A stretch of 15,200 nucleotides of DNA from CAZGOM01 sp964542875 (GCA_964542875.1 CAZIWA010000131.1:1-15200); one strand, 5' to 3'. Shown: positions 7,457 to 15,019, numbered from the stretch's first letter. The notes: generated by a model not told the origin, from the sequence alone. Translations and numbers: made by a program.

Positions 7457-7492
7457 GGGTCTGGGGTCTAGGGGCTGGGGTCTGGTCAGAGG
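7457..7492. repeat. G-rich intergenic repeat (GGGTCTGG/GGTCTAGG units ending in GGTCAGAGG)
   Basis: Tandem degenerate units GGGTCTGG, GGTCTAGG, GGCTGGGG, then TCTGGTCAGAGG. The core GGGTCTGGTCAGAG also occurs at 1105-1118, and a variant GGGTTGGGTCAGAG at 15024-15037. All three copies are intergenic and in the same orientation. Confidence 0.6.
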
Positions 7493-7576
7493 TGGGGAGG
7501 AATGCGGAGTCAAGAGCACCGGTTTGATGGTGGGGCGGTTTTGGTGATTCGTATGATGGGGGGTGTTGGGTGCGGC

Positions 7577-7604
7577 GTGGTGGGCCTTGGGGACTCGGCA
7601 CCAC
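7577..7604. repeat. Palindromic intergenic module GTGGTG/CACCAC
   Basis: A 6-bp perfect inverted repeat encloses a 16-base G/C-rich centre and is followed by CCTACGGGAGGG. It resembles small hairpin-forming intergenic repeats common in large bacterial genomes. No function is visible. Confidence 0.3.
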
Positions 7605-7611
7605 CCTACGG

Positions 7612-7656
7612 GAGGGAAAATGAAAACCGTCCAGGCGTTTTTGACGTCTGGACGGT
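7612..7656 (-). terminator. Rho-independent terminator of the beta-barrel gene
   Basis: On the minus strand a stem ACCGTCCAG/CTGGACGGT (arms 7648-7656 and 7626-7634), extended inward by three more pairs past one mismatch, is followed directly by TTTTCATTTTCCC. It begins about 79 nt after the stop at 7735. Confidence 0.75.
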
Positions 7657-7687
7657 GATTGGGCCTGGCAGCCCTTTGAGGATCAGC

Positions 7688-7716
7688 AGGGGCTCTAAGA
7701 GTGGGTTAGAGTCCCT
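7688..7716 (-). other. Second hairpin just after the beta-barrel stop codon
   Basis: Arms 7688-7698 and 7706-7716 pair over 11 positions with one G/T position, around a 7-base loop. It lies 19 bases after the stop, before the terminator, and has no T-run. Probably an mRNA 3'-end stabiliser or an ancillary terminator. Confidence 0.4.
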
Positions 7717-7734
7717 TGATGTGAGACATTCGAA

Positions 7735-8751
7735 TTAGAACGCCAGGGTGATGCGTGCCGTGGCGATGCCAGCGACGGGACGGTCGCTGTTGAATTCCTG
7801 GGTGTTGTTGCCGAACACCATGAGGGTGCCGCCCAGGGCGAGGGTCCAGGTGCCGGCCTGGGGGGGGATGAAGTTAAGGGGGATGTACATCCATGCGCCG
7901 ACGGAGGCGTACCCGAAGGTGGAGTCGGTGGTGGATGCGTCCTGGTAGTAGTCGTACATGGAGAGGCCGAGCTTCACCGGGAAGGAGAAGGTGATCGGGA
8001 TGTCCTTGGACTTGAAGATGTCGAGCTTGGGTTCGACGCCCAGTTCGCAGTAGCCGCCTTGGTGGAAGCCGGGGCCGAGGTTGTTGATGCTGTTGCCCAG
8101 GTCGGCTTCGTTGGAGACTTCAAAGGCCATGAGGACGTAGGGGGAGAGTGCCCATTCGCCGAGGATGTCAGCGTCGTTGTAACCGACCTTGTAGGCCAGT
8201 TCGTGAACGGCGCCGAAGGAGCCGTTGGGGCTGTAGTAGCAGGTGTAGAAGAAGTCGACGGCGACCTTGTCATAGGCGAGGGCGCGCAGGCCGACGTACA
8301 TGTCGGTTTCGTACCAGGACTTGGGGTTATCGCGGAAGGAGCCGTCGTCGTCATGGCCGGTGGGGCCGGAGTGGATGGAGTTCCAGGTGCCGCCGAAGAC
8401 GGAGAGGCTGTTGAGCTTGTTGCCTTCGCCGGCGCTGTAGAAGTTGATGGCCAGTTCAGCGGAGGGCTGAGCGATGAAGCCCTGGTTTTCCTGGAGGATG
8501 CCGCGGAAGAAGTAGGCGTTGGTGAAGTCCACGCCGGCGGTGAAGGACCAGATTTTGGCGGGTTCTTCGATTTTCTGGGTTTCAGCGGCGGGGGGCACGT
8601 TGGCGGACTTGGGCGCATCGGACTTGGGAGCATCGGCCTTGACAGCGGCGGCCGGAGCGGGCGTACCAGCTTGAGCCATGGCGTTGTCAGCCATTGCGAA
8701 GCATGCCAAGCCAGCGAGAGCCATGAATAGAGAACGGGTCGTCAGAGACAT
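7735..8751 (-). CDS. Outer-membrane beta-barrel protein (TorF-like, possible porin)
   Basis: 338 residues with a clear Sec signal peptide (hydrophobic 8-21, cleavage after A-M-A at 26). An Ala/Pro/Lys linker with repeated A-P-K-S (about 27-60) follows. The rest is alternating amphipathic beta strands ending in the C-terminal aromatic 'ARITLAF', as expected for an outer-membrane barrel. The first strand, 'FTNAYFFRGILQENQGF', resembles the 'SxYxFRGxSQ' opening of the TorF family of Gram-negative barrel proteins. The start is supported by AAAGGAGG 5 nt upstream. A good terminator follows, so it is probably monocistronic. It lies between two giant secreted proteins, so a role in uptake of oligosaccharide products is possible, but that rests only on position. 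Substrate unknown. Confidence 0.82.
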   Translation of the reverse strand: MSLTTRSLFMALAGLACFAMADNAMAQAGTPAPAAAVKADAPKSDAPKSANVPPAAETQKIEEPAKIWSFTAGVDFTNAYFFRGILQENQGFIAQPSAELAINFYSAGEGNKLNSLSVFGGTWNSIHSGPTGHDDDGSFRDNPKSWYETDMYVGLRALAYDKVAVDFFYTCYYSPNGSFGAVHELAYKVGYNDADILGEWALSPYVLMAFEVSNEADLGNSINNLGPGFHQGGYCELGVEPKLDIFKSKDIPITFSFPVKLGLSMYDYYQDASTTDSTFGYASVGAWMYIPLNFIPPQAGTWTLALGGTLMVFGNNTQEFNSDRPVAGIATARITLAF

Positions 8752-8754
8752 GAG

Positions 8755-8764
8755 CCCCTCCTTT
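8755..8764 (-). promoter_or_regulatory. Strong Shine-Dalgarno of the beta-barrel gene, possibly in a small hairpin loop
   Basis: AAAGGAGGGG stands just before the start codon. Four bases upstream-side CCCC (8766-8769 on the plus strand as GGGG) could pair with its GGGG, placing AAAGGA in the loop. The site fixes the start; the hairpin is short and may not matter. Confidence 0.65.
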
Positions 8765-8823
8765 ATGGGGATTTGCCGCAGGCGATGCGGAATTGCAGCG
8801 CATGGGCGGGATTAACGAGCCAG

Positions 8824-8852
8824 AACATATGAGTGTCGAGTTAACTACGCAA
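8824..8852 (-). promoter_or_regulatory. Candidate promoter of the beta-barrel gene
   Basis: On the minus strand TTGCGT (8847-8852) and TATGTT (8824-8829) are 17 bp apart, 3 of 6 and 4 of 6 matches to consensus. The spacer contains the palindrome AGTTAACT. The predicted leader is about 65 nt. Confidence 0.35.
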
Positions 8853-9218
8853 TTTGGGTTTTGTAAGGATATTTTTCGAGGCGACTAAGAATTAAGCAGT
8901 CGCTTGTACCCGTAGATGCGTCAAAGGTGAGCAATCGGGAGGATGGATGCCCGAAAAGTGATCGCGGAGGCGGTGAGTGTGTGAAGTGGGGCAAAATTGG
9001 GTGGTCGACAGTTGTAGGACGCAAGAATATTTGCCTGCTAATTGAGCAGTGAGTTTTTTTCTAGGCAATGAAGATTTTTGGGGTTATCCACAAAGATTCG
9101 CGTTTTCATGGGGTTTTATGGCAATTCCGGGGCGTCTTGAAGATTCCCGGAGATGAGGGAAATGAGGTTTGAAAGGGTGCTGTGGTTTAAGGCAGTGCTT
9201 TTTTTGAAACAACAAGCA

Positions 9219-9249
9219 AAAGGCTCACATCCGTGGGATGTGAGCCTTT
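9219..9249 (-). terminator. Rho-independent terminator of the G8/beta-helix gene
   Basis: Arms 9219-9232 and 9236-9249 form a perfect 14-bp stem with a 3-nt loop. On the minus strand it is followed by TTTTGCTTGTTGTTTC. It begins 23 nt after the stop codon of the gene ending at 9273. Confidence 0.85.
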
Positions 9250-9272
9250 GTTGTGGCGGGAGGCAGTGGCGG

Positions 9273-12200
9273 TCAGACGTAGTTGAGGTTGTAGTTATCC
9301 ACGTAAAAGTGGGCGTTAGCGGTGAGGCTGGCGAGCATCCCGGTGCGGCCGGCGTAGTTTTGCAGGGTGGCGGTGGAGTCCGTGAGGGAGAGATTCCAGG
9401 CGGAGGGGATGGGGTCGCCGTCTTTCCAAAGCTTGGCGCGCAACTGGGTGGTGGCGCCGACGGTGGCGACATCAAACACGAGGTGGTACCAGTTGCCTTG
9501 CGAGACATATTGGCCGAGATTGACCTGGCCGAGGGTGTAGGGTGTGGCGCCGATGACCTTCTGGATGTAAAGGGTGTTGGCGTTGCCGGAGGTGCCGATG
9601 GTGCCGGTGCGGGCGGTGTAGTACTTGTCCGTGCCTGAGGCGGGGCGGCGGGCGAAGAGGCCAAAGTACGAACCATTGGCTCCGGCCTGGAACATGATCT
9701 CCTGGGTGGAGTCGATGAAGGAAGCGCCGTTGTAGGCGGCGGAGCCGACCTGGGTTGCGCCGCCTGCCTGGATGTGGCCGGTGTTGGCGGCGAGGTCGAT
9801 GGTGGGCCAGGGGCCGACGAGGGACCAGGAGGATGACCATGCGCCTGAGGTCCCCGTCCAGGTGTCGGAGAAGGCATTGGGAACGGGAGCGGCGCCGGCG
9901 TCGAGGGAGACGGCTTTGAAGTCGTCAAAGAGGACGCGGTAAGTGGCGGCGTTGCCGGAGACCAACTGGTTGGCGAAGATGCCGGTCTGGCCGGCACGGC
10001 CGATGAAGCGATTACTTTGCGGGCTTTTCCATCCGAGGAACTCGTGCGTCCAGGCGGAGGGCTCGGAGGGGAGGCTGGCGAGCCAGACTTTCACGCGCAT
10101 GTCGATGGAGCCGTCGGCGTTGGTGATGGTCTGAAAGCGGACGCGGTAGTCGACGCCATTGGAATTGTTCATGACAGGGCCAGTGCTCAGCAGAGTCTGA
10201 ACACCATCGACGACCATGTAGAACTTGAGCTGGGCCATGCCCACCCGAACGCTGAGGAAGGTGCCGGGGCTGTCGGTGGCGTTGCGGGCGACGAGGCCGG
10301 ACATCGCACCATAGCCAAGGTTGATGGTGGCGTAGACATCGACGTTTTCAGCCTGGAGTCCATTGTTGAAGGAGACCATGTCGGAATTGGCAATGGAAGG
10401 ATTGCGGACCATGCCCTTGCCGGCGGCGGTGATGGTGGTCTGGGAGACGGCGCCGGTGAGCTGGTAATTGGTCCAGGCCGAAGGCCAGGGAGCATTGGTA
10501 GCACCGGTCCAGGATTCGGTGATCTGAGCGTCTTTTGAGGGAGCAACATAGACCTTGATATCGTCCTTGCCGGCCAGCGTGCCGTCGCTTGCCACAAGGC
10601 GCAGGGTGTAAAGCCCGGGCGTGGTGAAGGAGGCGAATGTGTCGATCTTGCTTCCATTGGAGAAGGTGACTGCGCCGGGGCCGGTGACTTTGGACCAGGT
10701 GTAGGTTACGCCGGAGGCCGGGTTGGTGACGCCGTTGTCGATGACAGTGGCATCTATATAGATGGCGTTGCCGGCGACCCAGAGCGCCGTGCTCTGGTCC
10801 TGGCCGACGTTCACGATCGGCGTGCCGGGGGCGACAATGGATTGGACGTAGCCGTTGTGGTTGGGGTCGAAGGTGATGGAATCCAGAATGGTGCCGGAAT
10901 AGTCATCGAAGACGGTGGGGTTGGCGCCGGCAGCGGTGCCGATGATGCCGTAGCGGCCGTAGACTTTCTGGAGGCGGGCTTCGGTGTTGCCCAAGACCTG
11001 CGCGTCCCAGGTGCCGGGCTCGGTGAGGCTGGCATCCCACAGTTTGGCTTTCAAATCAGTGCCTGAACCGTTGGTGGTGACGGAGAAGCGGATTTTGTAA
11101 TTAACGCCGTTAACTACGTTCACTGCCGCGGTGCCGAGGCTGGTGACGATGCCGTCAACGACTTTCCAGATGGTGAGGATGTTACCGCCTGCGGCGTTGC
11201 CGACGGTGACTTTGTAGTAGGTGGATTCATCGTCGTCGGACTTACGGGCGATGAGGCCGCCGGTGGCGAGGTTTTCGGTCAGCCGGAGTTGTACCGTCTG
11301 GTCGACATCAATGGCCTGGAATTGCTTGAGGGTAAAGAGCTGGGTGCCGGGGACGGTATCGCGGGCTGAGATGGTACCCTCGCCGGAGACAATGGAAGCG
11401 CTGGTGAGATTGCTGCCGATGGAAGACTGGACCCAGTACCAACGCCAGGCTGCTTCGCCGGTGGTTTCATAGGTGGGTTTGTAAAAGTCCGAGGTGAAGG
11501 TTTTGTTGAAGTGATAGGAGCGGAGGTTGTAGACTTCGCCGTCGAGCGTTCTGACGAGGATGTCTGAGTCGGCCATGATGCCGTGAGGAGTGTTGTCGGA
11601 GGGTTCAATGTAGCCCTTGGCATAGATCTGGTTGGCGAGGGGGACATTGCCGAAGTTGGTGTTGGTGATGTTGAACCACTCACGATGGCTGGAGGAGTTT
11701 CCAGTGCCGGGGTAGGGCGGGTCATACCATTGGGTGGGGAGTGGGCCGGCGTCAACGCCGATATCACCGGGGTGCTGGGCGACGGCGGTGTAGCTGAAGT
11801 AGATGGCTTTGCCGCCGGTGGCGAGATTGGTGATGGTGTTGTTGAGGAGGTTGGTGGCCCCGGTCATGGTGGCCTGGGTGGTGTGCTTGGTGATCTCGAT
11901 GCCGACGGGGCTGATGCCGCCGCCGTCGATGGTGGAGTTTTGAATGGTGAGGGGGTGGAAGAGGCCGTCGGCGGCGGCGGCGTGGAGGTAGAAGTTGGCG
12001 GATTTATTGCCGTACATGTTGAGGTGATCGAAGACATAGACGTTGACGTATGCGCCGTGCTGGATGCCGAACTGGCTGTTGTGGTAGACGGCGAGGTTGT
12101 CGACGAGGTGAAGTGCGGAAAAGGCGTTTTGCCAGGTGAAGACGCCGTCGAGGCGGTTGTTGTGGGTGATGTTGTTGTTGAATTCCCAGACACTGCCGCC

Positions 12201-13526
12201 GGATTCTTCGGGCCATTCGATGCCGGCGGATTGGAGGTTTCCGGCGCCATTGCCGACGGCGACGCTGTTCTTCATGACGTTGCCGGTGCCGCCGCCGAGC
12301 TGGAAGCCAGCGATGCGTGTGGGGGTGCTGCCGGAGCCGACGATCTTTGAGGCGACAGCGCCATCGAAGACGATGTCGTTGGAGACGTGAGCCGCGCCGA
12401 CATCCCACCAGTAGGCGTCGTCGTAGGTGTTGTGGCTGACGGTGTTTTTGAAGGTGATGCCGTTGCTGGCGTGTGGGACAAAGACGTGATTGCCGATGTC
12501 ATGAGCGACGACATTTTCAATGAGCGAGCCAACGGAACCGTCCATGGCATGGTGAAAGTGGAGGGCGTAGCGGCCGATGATGCCGGTGCCAGCGGTGGTG
12601 GAGCCGTTGACCTTGGGGCCCATGTAGCGCAGCTCGACGTTGCGCATGGTCTGGGCATTGGCGGTCATGAGGAATTCCAGATGGGCGCGGTGGCTGACGG
12701 TGTCGGGCGCGGTGCCCTGAATGAGGACGTTGCGGGTGAGGTTCAGCACCTCGGCGGTCCATGTGCCGTTGACCATGGGATGGTTGTAGGTGAGGGCGCT
12801 GCTTAGCGTGATGGTGTTGCCGGAGACCGCGGTGATGGTGCGTTCGTCATAGGCGGACCAACTGTTGGTGAAGGTGGGGTCCAGGGTGGGTGCGATGGAG
12901 ATGGCATCGCCGACCTGCCAGCCGGAAGCATTGGCAACGGTGATGGTGGTTTGCCCCGCCGAAGCGGAACCGGTGAGGTTGGTCCAGGATGTTTTTTCAG
13001 AGCCGATGGCGTCGAGGATGCCGCCATCGGTGACCCAGAGGCCCACATCAGACGCGACGACGACCATGCCGCCAGCGGGCCCGTTTGCGCCGACGAACTT
13101 GGATTCATCGACGGCGACGAAAGTGATGGTGTGAGTCTGGGCGACGGAGAGGGGACGCATCTCCAGCTCGCCGGTGTCGGTGACGTGGATGTTGCCCTTG
13201 GACTTTAATTCCAGGGAGAGCGAAGGATCAAAAGCCAGTTTGCCGTCGATGGTGAGGGAGGCCAGGACGTCCGGCGTGGCATCGTTGTAGGTGACGTTGT
13301 GCCCTGAGGTGATGACTACATCGTCGCCTGCGACGGGGATGAGGCCGGATTGCCAGACGGCAGGATTGTTCCAGGAGCCGGAGCCGACGGTGATGGCGCT
13401 GAGGAGGGAGCGGGCTTCGAGGGCTTCAAAGATAAACGGGCGCAGCCTGGGGTGCTGATGAGGCCGAAACGCGTGCTTGTGGCGGAGGGATTGGATCTTA
13501 CGGATGAATTGTGGCCAAAGGGACAT
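9273..13526 (-). CDS. G8-domain right-handed beta-helix surface protein (CEMIP/TMEM2-like) with PKD-like and three lectin-like domains
   Basis: 1417 residues. The ATG at 13526-13524 is chosen over 13532 and 13616 because GGAG lies 6 nt before it. The basic N-terminus leads to 'FIFEALEARSLLSA' (31-44), the export-associated motif of planctomycete surface proteins. Residues about 45-160 are a G8 domain ('GSWNNPAVWQSGLIP', 'LTIDGKLAF'). Residues about 260-580 are a parallel beta-helix containing 'GRYALHFHH' (318-326), 'ENVVAHDIGNHVFVPHASNG' and 'NTVSHNTYDDAYWWD'. This matches the order and the IHFH-type motif of animal CEMIP/TMEM2, which act on hyaluronan. After it come a lectin-like segment (710-882), a PKD/REJ-like domain (905-997) and two further lectin-like copies (1000-1210, 1218-1417). 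No C-terminal anchor or sorting signal is visible. Transcribed divergently from a sugar-sensing regulator. Binding or depolymerising an acidic polysaccharide is inferred. Confidence 0.85.
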   Translation of the reverse strand: MSLWPQFIRKIQSLRHKHAFRPHQHPRLRPFIFEALEARSLLSAITVGSGSWNNPAVWQSGLIPVAGDDVVITSGHNVTYNDATPDVLASLTIDGKLAFDPSLSLELKSKGNIHVTDTGELEMRPLSVAQTHTITFVAVDESKFVGANGPAGGMVVVASDVGLWVTDGGILDAIGSEKTSWTNLTGSASAGQTTITVANASGWQVGDAISIAPTLDPTFTNSWSAYDERTITAVSGNTITLSSALTYNHPMVNGTWTAEVLNLTRNVLIQGTAPDTVSHRAHLEFLMTANAQTMRNVELRYMGPKVNGSTTAGTGIIGRYALHFHHAMDGSVGSLIENVVAHDIGNHVFVPHASNGITFKNTVSHNTYDDAYWWDVGAAHVSNDIVFDGAVASKIVGSGSTPTRIAGFQLGGGTGNVMKNSVAVGNGAGNLQSAGIEWPEESGGSVWEFNNNITHNNRLDGVFTWQNAFSALHLVDNLAVYHNSQFGIQHGAYVNVYVFDHLNMYGNKSANFYLHAAAADGLFHPLTIQNSTIDGGGISPVGIEITKHTTQATMTGATNLLNNTITNLATGGKAIYFSYTAVAQHPGDIGVDAGPLPTQWYDPPYPGTGNSSSHREWFNITNTNFGNVPLANQIYAKGYIEPSDNTPHGIMADSDILVRTLDGEVYNLRSYHFNKTFTSDFYKPTYETTGEAAWRWYWVQSSIGSNLTSASIVSGEGTISARDTVPGTQLFTLKQFQAIDVDQTVQLRLTENLATGGLIARKSDDDESTYYKVTVGNAAGGNILTIWKVVDGIVTSLGTAAVNVVNGVNYKIRFSVTTNGSGTDLKAKLWDASLTEPGTWDAQVLGNTEARLQKVYGRYGIIGTAAGANPTVFDDYSGTILDSITFDPNHNGYVQSIVAPGTPIVNVGQDQSTALWVAGNAIYIDATVIDNGVTNPASGVTYTWSKVTGPGAVTFSNGSKIDTFASFTTPGLYTLRLVASDGTLAGKDDIKVYVAPSKDAQITESWTGATNAPWPSAWTNYQLTGAVSQTTITAAGKGMVRNPSIANSDMVSFNNGLQAENVDVYATINLGYGAMSGLVARNATDSPGTFLSVRVGMAQLKFYMVVDGVQTLLSTGPVMNNSNGVDYRVRFQTITNADGSIDMRVKVWLASLPSEPSAWTHEFLGWKSPQSNRFIGRAGQTGIFANQLVSGNAATYRVLFDDFKAVSLDAGAAPVPNAFSDTWTGTSGAWSSSWSLVGPWPTIDLAANTGHIQAGGATQVGSAAYNGASFIDSTQEIMFQAGANGSYFGLFARRPASGTDKYYTARTGTIGTSGNANTLYIQKVIGATPYTLGQVNLGQYVSQGNWYHLVFDVATVGATTQLRAKLWKDGDPIPSAWNLSLTDSTATLQNYAGRTGMLASLTANAHFYVDNYNLNYV

Positions 13527-13532
13527 AAGCAT

Positions 13533-13536
13533 CTCC
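13533..13536 (-). promoter_or_regulatory. Ribosome binding site deciding the G8 protein start
   Basis: GGAG directly abuts the ATG at 13532 but stands 6 nt before the ATG at 13526, so the second is preferred. The longer reading frame from 13616 adds Arg/Pro/Ser-rich intergenic translation with no site of its own. Confidence 0.6.
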
Positions 13537-13760
13537 GTTGAAGGGGGTGATCGACGGCGGCGTGGGATTTGGGAACGCGTCAGAGGAGGGTGGGAACCTT
13601 CATGAGAACCAAGCATATGGGGGGCCGGGTGGAGCGGTCCATAGTTCTAAGCGAATGGATTCTTAATTTTTCGCGACGCATTTTTTAAACCAGAGTTTGG
13701 GTGATCTTTTGGAAAGTGTTCTTGAGATTCGCCGAGTATTTTTCATGTCCAGGCTGGAAG

Positions 13761-13782
13761 TTCTCACTGCTGGCGGTGAGAA
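13761..13782. promoter_or_regulatory. Candidate operator: 22-bp near-perfect palindrome
   Basis: Arms TTCTCACTGC (13761-13770) and GCGGTGAGAA (13773-13782) are reverse complements at 9 of 10 positions around a central TG. It lies 80 bp before the regulator start. Its size and symmetry suit a dimeric repressor site. It could instead act as an mRNA leader hairpin. Confidence 0.45.
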
Positions 13783-13850
13783 ACTCACTTTTTACGACAG
13801 TTATTTTGAGAAAGAATCCGGATATAACCGGGACGAAAGCCTTAAAAATA

Positions 13851-13857
13851 AAGAGGA
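13851..13857 (+). promoter_or_regulatory. Ribosome binding site deciding the regulator start
   Basis: AAGAGGA ends 4 nt before the ATG at 13862. The open frame reaches back to 13697, but the 55-residue extension shows no family similarity and covers the palindrome, so the inner start is preferred. Confidence 0.65.
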
Positions 13858-13861
13858 TGCC

Positions 13862-15010
13862 ATGAAAAAAAGCAGGCGCATCGGGCTGGTTTTGCAGAGT
13901 TTTGGCGAGCAACTGGGGAGGCTTAAAGCAGGGATACAAGCCTATGCGCACAGGCAGGGGTATTGGCGGCTGGTGGAAACCTCGCGCATGGATGAACGGC
14001 ATATCCGGGCGGTGACCAGCGATGTGGAAGGGGTGATCGCGCATGTGGCGGACAAGCGCTATGCGAAGATGATCACCTCGGGCGGCGTGCCTTGCGTGAA
14101 TGTGTCAGAGCCGCTGCGTGACGCGTATTTCCCCACGGTGAGGACGGATGATGCGCTGGTGGGGCGGCATGCCGCGGAGTATTTTCTGCAACGCGGGTAC
14201 CGGCATTACGCGTTCCTGGGTTCTTCTCTGGGGCCGATGCCCAAACGGAGGCAGGTGGCGTTTGTGGGGAAGGTGCAGCAGGCGGGATTTGAGGCCTCGG
14301 TTTTCTCGATACAGCGCTCGCTTGATCTCCCGAAGATACGAAGGGAGATCGGGCGGTGGCTGACGAAGCTGACGGGGCCCGTGGCGCTGATGGCGTCGAC
14401 AGATTCACTGGGCCTGACGGCGCTGGATGCGTGCGCGGAGTTCGGCTTGGCGGTGCCGCAGGCAGTGGCGGTGCTGGGGGTGGGGAATATCCATTCGATC
14501 AACCGGTATTCCAACCCGGCGCTGTCGAGCATATCGACCAATCTGGTGGCGCGGGGGTTTGCCGCAGCGCAGCTTCTGGATGGTTTGATGGCCGGAAAGC
14601 CGGGGCTTAAGCGACTGGTGATGATCCCGCCGGGAAGGATCATCACAAGGCAGTCGTCGGATGCGCTGGCGATCGATGATGAATTGACGGCTGCTGCGCT
14701 GAAGTTCATTTATGAGCATGCGTGCGACCCGGTGAGCGTGCTGGATGTGGCGCGGGCGGTGGGGATCAATCGGCGGTCGCTGGAGCGGAGGTTTCAGGAA
14801 GTGCTGGGGACTTCGCCTCACCATGAGATCAGACGTGTGCGGATGGACCGGGCGCAACGCCTGCTGACGGAGACGGCGATGAGCATCGCCGAGGTGGCGG
14901 TGGTGAGCGGGATGGGAAGCACGGAGTATTTATGGAATGCGTTTGATCAGACCCTGGGGCAAAGCCCTTCGGCGTATCGGAAAGCGGCGAGGCATGAGGA
15001 GGAGGGGTAG
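13862..15010 (+). CDS. XylR-type transcriptional regulator: LacI-like sugar sensor fused to AraC DNA-binding domain
   Basis: 382 residues. The protein opens directly with the first strand of a periplasmic-binding-protein fold ('RRIGLVLQSFGEQLGRLKAGI'), with no LacI helix-turn-helix in front. The sensor spans about 5-275 and includes 'VRTDDALVGRHAAEYFLQRG' and 'VAVLGVGNIHSINRYSNPALSSIS', the standard LacI/GalR-type sensor landmarks. Residues about 279-377 are an AraC/XylS DNA-binding domain with two helix-turn-helix units: 'SVLDVARAVGINRRSLERRF' and 'SIAEVAVVSGMGSTEYLWNAF', ending in the family's 'LGQSPSAYRK'. This is the architecture of E. coli XylR. Likely a cytoplasmic activator or repressor responding to a sugar. 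It is divergent from the G8 beta-helix gene, which is the obvious candidate target. The ligand cannot be told from sequence; the xylR symbol is not assigned because no xylose genes are nearby. Confidence 0.93.
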   Translation: MKKSRRIGLVLQSFGEQLGRLKAGIQAYAHRQGYWRLVETSRMDERHIRAVTSDVEGVIAHVADKRYAKMITSGGVPCVNVSEPLRDAYFPTVRTDDALVGRHAAEYFLQRGYRHYAFLGSSLGPMPKRRQVAFVGKVQQAGFEASVFSIQRSLDLPKIRREIGRWLTKLTGPVALMASTDSLGLTALDACAEFGLAVPQAVAVLGVGNIHSINRYSNPALSSISTNLVARGFAAAQLLDGLMAGKPGLKRLVMIPPGRIITRQSSDALAIDDELTAAALKFIYEHACDPVSVLDVARAVGINRRSLERRFQEVLGTSPHHEIRRVRMDRAQRLLTETAMSIAEVAVVSGMGSTEYLWNAFDQTLGQSPSAYRKAARHEEEG

Positions 15011-15019
15011 GGGGCGGGG

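Larger units (their letters stand above)
7278..7734. other. Gene-free interval with promoter island, G-rich repeat and terminators
   Basis: This 457-base interval lies between two minus-strand genes. It contains, left to right: the leader and AT-rich promoter candidate of the giant secreted protein, a GGGTCTGG-type repeat, a GTGGTG/CACCAC palindromic module (7577-7604), a terminator and a second hairpin behind the beta-barrel gene. No convincing gene is seen. Confidence 0.7.
8752..9272. other. Gene-free interval between the beta-barrel gene and the G8 protein
   Basis: The 521 bases hold the leader and promoter of the beta-barrel gene at the left and the terminator of the G8 gene at the right. 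In between, a GCGACT/AGTCGC hairpin (8881-8903) and one perfect DnaA box TTATCCACA (9084-9092) are seen. The middle is more AT-rich than the flanking genes. I find no RNA gene and no convincing small protein. Confidence 0.6.
13527..13861. other. Divergent intergenic control region between the G8 gene and its putative regulator
   Basis: About 335 bases hold promoters for both directions. An AT-rich stretch at 13658-13690 is the likeliest initiation area. On the minus strand TTAAGA and TATGGA are 17 bp apart (weak). A near-perfect 22-bp palindrome lies at 13761-13782. Reading frames extending into this region from either gene lack ribosome binding sites. Confidence 0.5.

Noticed and set aside
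9084..9092. Replication origin suggested by a perfect DnaA box
   Set aside because: Only one box is found, with no cluster, no marked unwinding element and no dnaA/dnaN genes nearby.
9068..9172. 34-codon plus-strand mini-frame starting MKIFGVIHKD
   Set aside because: Only a weak AGG precedes it, it is very short, and nothing in it is recognisable. Ribosome profiling would be needed to revive it.
13527..13616. N-terminal extension of the G8 protein from the ATG at 13616
   Set aside because: The extra 30 residues are Arg/Pro/Ser-rich, without a ribosome binding site; the start at 13526 has GGAG at a good distance.
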